NCBI GenBank assembly: GCA_000151295.1
Contig: GG745373.1
Span: forward strand, 48,981-112,980
Direction of reading: 5' to 3'
DNA length: 64,000 bases
From: Allomyces macrogynus ATCC 38327
Taxonomy: Eukaryota > Blastocladiomycota > Blastocladiomycetes > Blastocladiales > Blastocladiaceae
Made by a program: the position numbers and the translations under genes. Position 1 is the stretch's first letter; every line of letters starts with the position of its first letter. Below the pieces are notes generated by a model, which saw only the letters and a list, made by a program, of their open reading frames with translations, was not told the DNA's origin and ran no database searches. This document shows, piece by piece, positions 22,252 through 32,164 of this stretch.

Positions 22252-23011
22252 GCGGGAGCTGGGTGAGAGTCGGCTGGAATAGCTGGTACTGGGAGCAGGC
22301 GGGGTCTGGGACGTTCATGGACGGGATTGCATTGAACTGGGGCATGGCTGGCACACCTAAATATCGCGCGCTGCTGTCGCTCGTCGCATTAATCCATTCA
22401 TCATTTCATTTGGCTTGAACGGGCGGCTGGCGCGAGACGCGTGAGAGGAGCGCGCATGACTTGCACGTGTGGAGGTGACGAACGCTGACGACGAGTTTGC
22501 ACGCAACTTTGTGCAAATCTTGGTTTTGGTTTATCGCAACGCAAGCCTGTGCGCAAGGGCAGCGAAAGCAGGCGCAGCATTGGGATGCCAAGACGGAAGG
22601 TGAGGCGCACCGCTCCTGCCAAATCAAGATGCACAGACACGTGACCGAGAAGGTTCACCGCCACCCGATCAGCTCCACCGTCGGCCTCGACAGCAACGCT
22701 CCACCAACCACCACGTCGTGCACCACCACCACCACCTTTCCCATCCGTCCCATCGACAAGAGCGCCGCCGCGCCCCCGCTCTTCATTTCCCGACGATCCC
22801 TTGCCCCCGCAAGCCCCTGTACCAGCAATCGCACCTGCATCCTTACTGATCCCAGCACCCGCTGCAAGCATTCCGCCCGTGCTCGACTTGATTCCCACCA
22901 CAACCGTCAACACTCATGTTCGTGATCCTGCCGCGATTCCAATGGTTGGCCCGGCAAGGACGTCGACTGATGCTGGCCCCGCGCTCGCTTTAGCCATTTT
23001 CGTTTGCCACC
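22252..23011. other. Intergenic region between subtilase and first CAP gene
   Basis: This 760-bp gap holds the subtilase 3' flank and the presumed CAP promoter. Short frames only, none with a domain. Confidence 0.4.
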
Positions 23012-24885
23012 ATGGCCGCCGACAAGGTGTCCATCCTCGCACTTCTCGCGCTCGTCGCGGCCACCGCCGTCGCCGGCGCGCCCACGACGGCCGCCCCCTC
23101 GGCCGTGCTCACCGACTACCAGGTGGACGCGCTGCGCCTGATCAACGAGCGTACGTACCCACCGCACAATGCTGCGCACCGGAGTTGCAACGCGCAGCGT
23201 TGCATCGCTCCATCTGTGAACGACACGCTCACCTTCACCGTCCCTTCCTATCCCTCCTTCCAGACCGCGCCACCGCGTCCAAGCCCGCGCTCTGCCTCGA
23301 GCCGCACCTGCTCGCCGCGGCCGAGCGGCACGCCAAGGACATGGCCGGCGGCCGGTACCTCGGCCACGTCGGCAGCGACAAGTCACAGCTCAAGGACCGG
23401 CTCGATGCCGCCGGGTACCAGTACTCGCTCGCGTCGGAAAACATTGTATTCGGGTCGACAGGCAACCCGCTGCACTACGAGGCCGCGACGGCTGCCGTCC
23501 AGCGGTGGATTGCGAGTCCCGTGCACGAGCCGCACATGGTGAATGCCAAGTACAACCAGGTCGGTGTGGCGCGCGCGCTCGGCGCGTGCCCGAGCTCCGC
23601 CGCCGATGCCGCGGCCGCGGGCACCTGCGCGTACTGGACGGTCGTTTACGCCGAGGCCGCGCAGGGCGCGTCGCAGGCGTGTATTGATGTGGCTCACGCG
23701 ACCGTGAAAGCGGCCGATGCGACGTCTACCGTCGCGGCGACCGCTACCGCGGCTGCCGCGACCGCGACCGATTCGGCGAGCACCGTGGCAGCATCGACGG
23801 CGCTGACCGCGCCCGCGGGTCTGGGTAACGCGACCAACAATGCGCCCACGTCGAGTCTGACCGCCGAAATGGCGGCCAAGATCCAGGCCGAGATTGCCGA
23901 GCGGTTGAAGGCGCCGCAGAGCGCCGCGTCGGTCACCTACACGTCGAAGCTGTCGCAGGACGACGCCAACAAGATTATTGCTGAAGTCGCCGCCAAGCTC
24001 GCGGAGAAGCAGGGCACGCCCGTCGCCGCTCCCGCGCCCGCGGCTGCCGCACTGACGGACGATCAGATTGCGCATATTCGTGCCGAGATTACGCAGAAAC
24101 TGGGCGCCAAGTCGTCGACCACCGGCGCGGCGGCCGCACCCGCATCGGGTCTCTCGGACGCCGAGATCAAGCGCATCCAGGACGAGATTGAGCAAAAGCT
24201 CGCGGCCACTACGAATGGCGGCAAGAAGGCCGTGGAACCTGCCGCTGCTGCGACGCCCGCCCCGGCCGCGCAGCTCTCGGACGCTGAGGTGCAGCGCATT
24301 CGCGCCGAAATCGCACAGCGGCTCGGCACTGGTGCCGCCACGACCTCCACCGGCAAGTCATCGGCACCCTCGGGCGCTGCTGCCGTCACGGACGCGACCC
24401 CCTCGGTGATCCAGAGCACGACGACCGCGGCCGCGCAAAACGCCACCGCGACGGGCACGGAACTGCAAGTTCTGCTGAACGCGCGCCGCCGCCGGCACAG
24501 CGCCGGGGACCTTTGCACGGTCGAGTCGCTTGCCAAGACGGCGCAGTTGCACGCCGAGTTCCTCGCGCAGGCCGCCAAGGATCCCGCGCATACGGGCAGT
24601 AACGGGTCGACGCTCGCCGACCGTCTGGCCGCGCAGGGCTACCCGGCGTCGTGGGCGGCGGAATTGTTGGCGGCGGGCACGTCGCCGGCGTTCTTGGACG
24701 AGGCGCAGGTGTTTGATCTGTGGGTCGATACGCCCGACCACAAGTCGCTCATGGAGGCGGCCGTCTACAACAATGTCGGGATCGGGCACGCGCAGGGCAA
24801 GTGCCCCGCCTCCGTGCAGGGTGGCGACAAGTGCGAGTACTGGGTGCTCTTGCTCGGCCAGTCGACGCTCGCGTGCAGCAAGTAA
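23012..24885 (+). CDS. Secreted protein with two CAP/SCP domains joined by helical repeats
   Basis: Two exons (23012-23150, 23264-24885) encode 586 aa. A signal peptide ([17 protein letters not shown]) precedes CAP domain 1 (about 37-195). Domain 1 carries ALRLINEHRATASKPALCLEP (cut by the intron), HAKDMAGGRYLGHVGS, SENIVFGSTG, HEPHMVNAKYNQVGVA and CAYWTVVYA. A Thr/Ala-rich stretch leads to five similar helical units starting near residues 244, 276, 310, 343 and 384, of the form LTDDQIAHIRAEITQKL. The C-terminal part (about 440-586) is a second, diverged CAP domain: LQVLLNARRRR, LHAEFLAQAA..HTGSNGS, YNNVGIGHAQGKCP and CEYWVLLLGQ. CAP proteins are secreted, and fungal members include sterol- and fatty-acid-binding Pry proteins. 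Ligand and target here are unknown. Confidence 0.88.
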
Positions 24886-25830
24886 GAGTGGTGCGACGGA
24901 ACCAACGCGCGCCGTTCTGACCGGCGCAACGCAAGGCATGTCGGGTCGCTGGTCGCGTTTGCTCTCGACCAATCTGGCCACGGCCCATTGATCCACACAA
25001 CTGACGCCGACCCGCGCCGTGGCCTCGTGGCAAACGGTCGGCACCACCACTTCGCCACCACTCACGTTCATCTCACCGTTGTTCCCTCTCTCTTCTTGTC
25101 GGAACCACCATGGCATGGCTGTCTGTGTTTTATCTCCCCATGGCATTGCAATTCGCCGGATCATCGATTATTTTCTGCTCTCTAGCCCACGCACTCTGGT
25201 GTCGTTGTTGTCCACTCCCATAAGTACCAATCATCCATCGTCGTTTGTTGTTCATTCATGTCGCTGTGAGCGTTGGTAAACATGCTTGCTTCTGGCCCAT
25301 CGGTTCTTGGGAAATGCGTCGTCAGTGCTGCTCATGACCCTCGACTTCGCCGCAGCGTCGTCGCTGGATGTCCGCTCACGCGCGCCAAGAACTGCGTCGT
25401 GGGAAACGCGTGTCATCGCGCGTGGTCGTCACGACAGGTCCTGACATGGTTCAGTCTCCCGTGCCAAGGACCACCCAGCTCGCGTATTCGGTACTGCTTC
25501 TGCTGCCTTCGTCCCTCAAGGACGACACAACCATTGGCTTTGGACGATTCCCTGGACGGCAATCTTCCTGCTCTTCGCTCGTGCACCAGCACTCTCCACC
25601 CTATCGCTGGTCCTGAGCGTGCCGTCATCGTCGTTTCAATCGGCCTTGCTCTCGCAGCCAGAACATCAAGTACCACGACCGCGCCCGACTCTTGCAAAAA
25701 CACCTTCAGCAGCAAGCAAGCTTGCTTTGTCGCGTCCTCGCACCAGTTCAAAATTTTTCGACCCCCCATGGCGTGTTCTCTCGCTCGCATCGCGATGTTG
25801 ACCTGCTCGACCCCCGGCGTATCCAAGGCC
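24886..25830. other. Intergenic region between first and second CAP genes
   Basis: About 945 bp with no supported exon. An open frame extends upstream in phase with the second CAP gene from 25273, but it lacks the look of a secreted N-terminus, so I start that gene at 25831. Confidence 0.4.
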
Positions 25831-27108
25831 ATGACCAAGTCGCTCGTCCACACACTGACCAATGCCGTCGTGCTCGCACTCGTGATCGCTACGATGAGCG
25901 GCCCGGCCACCGCGCAGCAAGCAGCACCGCCCGTGATGCTCACCAACATTGCGGCCCCGTTACTCGCCCTCGTCAACGCCTGTACGCTTCAATTTGCCGC
26001 TCAAACGCAAACCTGCGTCCATTTATCAACCATGCACGCCTCCAGATCGTGCCTCGGTCGGCTCGCCGCCCGTATGCATCGTCGCGTCGCTGACGGCCGC
26101 GGCCGAAGCGCACTCGCGCGACATGGCCGCGAACCAGTACTTTGCGCACAATAATCAGAACGGGACGTCGCCGTTTGACCGGATGCTCGCGGCCGGGTAC
26201 TCGTTCAATGCCGCGGCCGGTGCGTTCTCCCTCCCCCACATTTCTCGCTGCGTTGCGCGTGGAGTTAGACTGATGGCGTCACGCGCGCATCAGAAAATAT
26301 TGCGTACGGGTACGTGTCGCCCGCGGCCGTCATGCAAGGGTGGATCGCGTCGCCGGGCCATGAGCGCAACTTGCGCAATGCCGTCTACGCGCACATGGGC
26401 GTGGGCGCAGCGGTCGCGCCGTGTATGGACGGGCAGCCCGGGACGTGTATTTGGTGGACGCAGGATTTCGGGCGGTCCAGCGCGCCCGTTGCGTGCGTGA
26501 ACGTGCAGGGTGAGACGACGGCGTTGTCGACGGTCGTGGCTGCAAGTAGCTCGTCGGGTGCGACCACGACGACGTCGACGGTCCGAACTGTATCCACGAC
26601 GACGTCGACGGTCCGAACTGTATCCATGACGACGTCGACGGTCCGAACTGTATCCACGACGGCAACGATGCCTACTCTGTCCATCACGAGCACTGCGACG
26701 GTGGTCATTGTGGGTAGTGAGGTGCCGGGATCGACGACCAAGGCGTTGCCCACGACGATTGGGGCGGCCCCGCCCATCGCGACGAGCAGTGCCGGGCCGA
26801 CGGTGGTGCTTACGACGATTGTGGGGGTCGGGAGCACGCCGGTTGCGACAAGGACGTCAACCTCCGCGACGACTCGGCCAGCGTCCACGTCTACTCAACG
26901 CACGACGACCGCGACACGTTCAAGCACAACGCGCCGTTCCACCACGACCGTGCAAAGCACCACAACGACGACGCGCAGGCTCCCCACCCCGACTCGAGCC
27001 ACGCCGGCGCCGCGGTCCACGACGACAATCCGCACCCCACCGCGCACCGCGACTACGACCCGGAACGGTGGCGGGGTGGCCGAACTGCCAACGGAGCCGT
27101 GCGACTAA
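25831..27108 (+). CDS. Secreted CAP/SCP protein with Thr-rich, O-glycosylation-type tail
   Basis: Three exons (25831-25981, 26046-26219, 26294-27108) join in phase to 379 aa. A signal peptide (AVVLALVIATMSGPATA) leads to one CAP domain (about 40-175). It contains LLALVNAYRASVGSPPVC, AEAHSRDMAANQYFAHNNQN, the ENIAYG box formed across intron 2, GWIASPGHERNLRNAVY and TCIWWTQDFGR. From about 190 to the end is a Thr/Ser/Val/Pro-rich tail. It holds three perfect or near-perfect 10-residue units (TTSTVRTVST) and a long Thr/Arg-rich run, typical of O-mannosylated, wall-associated proteins. The start at 25831 is chosen for the signal peptide; an in-frame ATG lies at 25771. There is no GPI signal. Confidence 0.85.
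26567..26658 (+). repeat. 30-bp coding tandem repeat, three units
   Basis: Three consecutive copies of a 30-bp unit containing GACGTCGACGGTCCGAACTG, differing at one base (ACG to ATG). They encode the repeated STVRTVS units of the second CAP protein tail. Confidence 0.95.
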
Positions 27109-27955
27109 GCGCGCTGCAGGATGCGGCCGGGAGGGAAAGAAGAAAGGAGAACACTGGGACTGACGGATTCGAGCTATCAATTTTTGAGGTCGGTTTTGAG
27201 CCGGGTAAAGTGTGAGACTGATGATGATGTGAAGGGACTGGGTTGGTTTTGCTTTGTTTGATTCGCGCCGCTGTTGCTGTTGGTTTGCGTTCGAGCATTT
27301 CGCTTCATTATTGATTGCAATCTGTGTACGTCATTACAAGCTGCGGTTTCTAACATGGGTGAACGACTCTCTTGCGTTGGTGGGGCAAGCGCTTCGATTG
27401 TTGTGCATGCGTGGCCGGTCAGATCACCATTTTGCAGGCAGAACCATCAGAAAAGGATGGCTGCTGATAGGAAACGAGCTTACGCTCTCGCTGAGGGGAC
27501 GTTGATTCATGAATACAGACAGCAAAGTATTGACTCCCATTCCCCCCAATTTTCCGCAATCAAAAGTGTGTTCGACACTCTCAGGAACCTGAACTCTGAT
27601 GATGCTCATGGAACAATCAAGTCGTATATCATGGCCTGCCCAAAGACGGCATGCCACAGTAGTAAAGTCACGTTCGTCACAGTTATGGCTATAGACCACG
27701 GTCCTTCGGGGGCGTCTTTGTTGCGTTCAAGAGTACGAACATGTCTCTCAACGAACAAGAGCGTCAGTCACGACACGGGCAGTGCAGGAACAGACAGTAT
27801 GGTCTAGGCCAAGCATGTTGTGGCAGACCTGGGCTTGATGACAGTCTTCATCGCCTGATATTGCTGATTTGCAAGACACAAAGGCCGGTACAAGCAGAAG
27901 TAAGCAGCAGCTTACCATCGCCCTCCGTTCGTCAGGCACAAAAGTAAAGAACGAC
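27109..27955. other. Lower-GC intergenic region
   Basis: About 850 bp with clearly lower GC than its surroundings. Several short frames are present, none convincing. Confidence 0.4.
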
Positions 27956-28444
27956 ATGAATACTTTTCAGACGAGCGCAGCTGCCCAGGCTCCCCAGCGA
28001 CAGCGAGCGGCAGCTGAAGAGGCACTGTGCCCAGAGTGTGGTGGCTCGGTGAAAGTCCTTCCAAACTTCTATGCTTGGCAGAACCACATCGACAGCTCTC
28101 ACCGCGTTTGCGGGTCGAGCCCACATGCCCTTCTTGATCAGGGCACTGCTCTGGTGCCACCATGCCACCCGACCCCCACACCGCCGTTGGCATCGGGTGC
28201 GGTCAAGCGTGCGCCTCGTAAAAGTGGATCCAACGACGGAACCAGCTCGAACCGCACCACCAGCTCAGAGCACCGGACGACGCTCCGCTCCTTTGCGCGT
28301 TTCCCACCAGATGTCGCCCGACTTGCGACATTCCGTTCCAGTGACCGAGCCGACCAACCGCTGAGCATGCTCGGCCGCGCTGAGACCAACAGTCCACGAC
28401 TTCCGCCACCGTTTCAGCGCAGTGAGTGGCAAGCGGCCCGCTGA
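27956..28444 (+). CDS. Possible small zinc-finger protein
   Basis: A single open frame of 162 aa. Residues about 24-52 read LCPECGGSVKVLPNFYAWQN followed by HIDSSHRVC, a C-x2-C ... H-x5-H arrangement like a C2H2 finger. The rest is Ser/Arg/Pro-rich and low in complexity. There is no supporting intron or known family. It could be a chance ORF or one exon of a larger gene. The next gene begins 286 bp downstream on the same strand. Confidence 0.35.
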   Translation: MNTFQTSAAAQAPQRQRAAAEEALCPECGGSVKVLPNFYAWQNHIDSSHRVCGSSPHALLDQGTALVPPCHPTPTPPLASGAVKRAPRKSGSNDGTSSNRTTSSEHRTTLRSFARFPPDVARLATFRSSDRADQPLSMLGRAETNSPRLPPPFQRSEWQAAR

Positions 28445-28730
28445 CGATCCATGCTCTCGTCGCCATATCGCTGCACGGCAATCCCAACACGCTCGAGGCT
28501 CGATGCTGACCATATTTCCTCTCGCGCTCGCCCGCTTTCGAAAACGCTGCTGCCCGCACTCCAACAGCTAACGGGGAGGATTCAACTTGATCCCCTGTCG
28601 TCCATCCCATCCTCGACTGGCAGCCAGCACCATCGCTTTGTCTCCGCTGTTTCTTTTACACGCCGTGACGCCCGCTTGCCGACGCAATCACGCTCTCGCC
28701 CACTCTGCTGTCCTGTCTGTTTCTGCCAAT

Positions 28731-30228
28731 ATGGGGGCCAGTTTGCCAACACGCCGTTGTCGACTCCAACCATCGTCCTACATTGTGTGCGTATCCATCA
28801 CAAGACATTAGGGAGCAAAATGGGCCGCGTGGCCACGACGCGGCTAACGACCCAAAAACGCCAGTCTTGACCAGTCGGAAAAGTACAAGGGCGCGCATCG
28901 AGCGCTTTTCGTGGTGTCGCTGATTCTCGCCACTGCGACCATCATCTTTGTCAACGTCTTGCTCTACTCGCCATCCGCACGTCAAGCACTCCTCGGCCCC
29001 GGCTCGACAATATTTGGTGTCATTCCGGAAGTGCAATCGACGCCCGGATCTGGCGCACCATCGCGCTCGCCAGCCAACAACCGCCGCATTCTCGACCCGG
29101 CCAGCATCAACGGCATCTATTTCGGCGCGTCGATTGACTGGAAGGCCAAGGACGTGCCGTCTGCGTTCAATGAGCGGTTCGGCAAGCCTCTCCCGTTTGT
29201 CATGTGTTTCGCGAACATAACCGCTGACGGTCTGACGCTCGTACGCGAGCTCAAGTACATTGCCGACACGGTACTGCGCGTCGACGGTGCGATTCTCGGG
29301 CTCACGGTCATGCCCGTCGACCCGCTCGACCAGCTGTCGGACGCCGTCTACGACCAGCTCGGCCGCACCTGCGCGGAAATCAACCGGCACGGGATTCCCG
29401 TCATGCTGCGGTACGCGCACGAAATGAACGGCAACTGGTTCTCGTACGGGCAAGCACCCGGTGCGTATCGGGCGTCGTTCATCAAGGCTGCGACCGCCGT
29501 GAAAAAGTACACCAACTTGACGAGCATGGTGTGGGCGCCCAACAGCCCCGTCGGATATCCGTGGCTCGCCGCCGACTCTGGACCCAAGGCCGGGTCGGCC
29601 GATTTCGTGGCCATGGACACGAACAAGGACGGCATTCTCGACCATCGCGACGACCCGTACACGCCCTACTACCCGGGCGACGACTACGTCGACTGGATCG
29701 GGTTCTCGGTGTTTCATTTCGGTAACAACCTCAACTCCAACACGCTGCCGGTCGACGGCGAGTTCCGCAACGCTATTCAGCACGTCGCAGGCATCAACGC
29801 GACGGGCCCGACGTGGGATCTCTACACGCAGTTTTCGCAAGCACGCAACAAGCCGTTTGCCGTCATGGAAACGGGCGCCGCCTACTACCCGAAGAGCGTC
29901 AAGCCGGGCGACCCATCGGAAATGGACATCAAGCGCGCGTGGTGGCAGCAGGTCTACTCGGACGACACGCTCAAACGGTTCCCGCTCATGAAGCTCGTCT
30001 CGTGGTTCGACATTGCCGAGGACGAGCGGGTCAACAACGGAGTCGAAGGCTCGTTGTACTATTACCGCGATTTCCGCATCAGCTGGGTTCGTGCTTCACT
30101 GCTTGCAGCTGCGTGTCGCAAAACGACATAAACTAACGCTGCTGATGTCTGTCACTCAGAACAAGGAAATTGCCGCGCAGTTCAAGGCCGATTTACCGCC
30201 GCGCGTGTTTTTCGAGGATGCGCCCTAG
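28731..30228 (+). CDS. Membrane-anchored GH26 beta-mannanase-like glycoside hydrolase (copy 2)
   Basis: Three exons (28731-28786, 28865-30086, 30160-30228) join in phase to 448 aa; exons 2-3 are certain, the first exon is tentative. A helix near residues 31-50 (ALFVVSLILATATIIFVNVL) is an N-terminal anchor. The GH26 core shows INGIYFGASIDW, acid/base Glu205 in LRYAHEMNGNWFSYG, TSMVWAPNSPVGYPW and nucleophile Glu354 in FAVMETGAAYYPK. A DTNKDGILDHRDD loop resembles an EF-type calcium site. The order of motifs is the same as in copy 1 at 17445-19175, including LVSWFDIAEDE..YYYRDF near the end. Copy 1 has a longer cytosolic N-terminus. The catalytic domain is presumably extracellular. Confidence 0.85.
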
Positions 30229-32164
30229 TCGGCGCTGTTTTGATTGGTGATAGTTGTCACATGTTTGTCGACGGCAGTTCAGCTTCCAGTCCTCTTTCTT
30301 TCCGCTTGAGGTTAACTTTTGAGGTGACCATCGCGTTATACCCTGAATCCCAAATCCTTGCTTCTCGCCTGACCTGGCACATGTCTGCAATGCACGAGCA
30401 ACAGAAAGTTTCAGAACCAGCATCCTGAAAACGCATTGGACAGAGCTTGGTGCTAGAACGCCAACAATATGGGATTTCCTCGAGATTTCCTTAAGACAAG
30501 AAAGCGGAGACGCAGATGTGGCCAAGTATGCCTGATATGCAAGTCCGCTCCTATCATGCCACTGGCCCATAAGCCGGTAAGCCGGGGGAAAAAGAGGTCA
30601 GGATGCAAGCATCGGAACTGTTGACTGCGACGGTTGTGGACGGTTGTCAGGTTCTTTTCGGTCTGTAGAAATGAAGAGTGCCTCGAGCGCGTCGAGCGCG
30701 TCAAGCTGCAATCAGCCGCTCATTGCCAGACATTGAGGCCACAACGCGAGGGCTTGCAGAGTAGTTTCCGGTCATCAATGTCGCGTACCTGGAGTAGTGT
30801 TGACATTTTTTGGTTTTCCGTTGCCTTGTCATTTGATCTTTTCGTGAATCCGAGTAGTAATGGACGTTGACGATGTGGATGAGGCAATGTGGGTGAAGTA
30901 TTGTCTGTCTTGCGGACGGCTTCACATCCTGTTATGTATCAGGTCGTGTTGCTGACAGGCAGCTCGCATGTTGGGCCAAAAATTTGAACTACAACCGCTC
31001 AATTCTATTGCACTTGCGGAACTACTCCCAAACCAAAGTTTTAGTTCACCGCCCCATTCGGTTTTGCCCCCACGGTGCACCTTGATCTTTTGTAAAACTG
31101 AGCGTGGGTGGTGGTGTTGGAATTAGATGAACAACCTGTTTGATCACATGTGCGCTTGGGTCATGCCTGCCTGATGCAAGAAGATGCAGGGTAGGCGTCG
31201 CTCTTGTTGGACACTCAAGTTATACAAGCGTGCGTGTTTTTCTTCAATGGATAGACGCTTCAAGGCATGCCACTTGACAAGCTACCAACAATACCTCTGT
31301 GCGGAGTTTAGGAGCTCACTCGGTCGATTATTTGGGTCAGTGTTTGACAATCTCAAACAGGCTGCGCGAAATGAATTTGCGCCGCCAGCTTTCCATTCTA
31401 CTGGTCGGTGCTAGAGAAGGTCCGGCTGGATTTTGAGTTCCCACAGCGACTTCTTCATCTCAAGCGTTTTGTTCTCGCTTGCGAATTTGACTCTTGGCCA
31501 TGCTTCGTATGCACGCACCATCGCGGCTGACACACGCTCAACTCTCCATCAAGTTGAATAGCGCCCTCACCTCAGTCCAAACTGACAGTGGAAGCAAGCG
31601 TGGGTCCAGCGGCCGCATCATCTCGTCTATGACAGAGCAGCGGATGCGGAATTTGGCTTACAGCGGACCGTCGAATATGATACAGTGGGAGCCGTTGACG
31701 ATTCCACTTCGTCGAGATGCTGGTGTTTCCGTTTCTACAAATTGCGTCGCAACATTCCAATGTAAGCCAGATGTGAGCCCCGTGCAAGCAAGGGCTGAAC
31801 AGAGCGCCAATGATTCGTGTTGCAGTCCAGGACAAACATGTCGTTTTGCAGGTCTGGCTCAAACGTTTTGTATCTGCCTGACTCGGGCAGACTGCATGAA
31901 TAACACCACCACCAAATTGCTGAGGGTTGCTGGGAGCTGCTGGAAGCCCGCAACGCAATCGCACAAGATGCAGCGTTTGCTCTTGAAGCTGCAGAGTAGG
32001 TATCGTTGGTCGTGTGGAAAATAACTGTTAATACTGTGATTCTCCACGAACAGTAACGAGATGACATGAACAGCAACGATTCATCTTGTTGACAGCAATA
32101 CAGAGAAAACGGAACGCAAATCATTGAGCAAAATCAATCAGTGCAAAGCAAAGCAAAACAGCGC
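30229..32164. other. 1.9-kb lower-GC intergenic region
   Basis: This region lies between the convergent GH26 copy 2 and FAS genes. It is visibly AT-richer than the genes. Short frames occur, the longest about 176 aa at 31494-32024, but with no domain, splice pattern or coding-like composition. No tRNA or rRNA pattern was seen. It may be ordinary spacer or a decayed element. Confidence 0.45.

Noticed and set aside
26567..26658. CRISPR-like 30-bp repeats
   Set aside because: The units are directly adjacent without spacers, in frame inside a Thr-rich protein, in a eukaryote.
28820..28867. ATG at 28820 as start of the second GH26 gene
   Set aside because: That frame meets TGA after 16 codons and is not in phase with the GH26 exon. 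The exon from 28731 joins in phase.
31494..32024. 176-codon open frame in the gap before FAS
   Set aside because: No domain, odd Cys/Ser-rich composition and a lower-GC, non-coding-like context.
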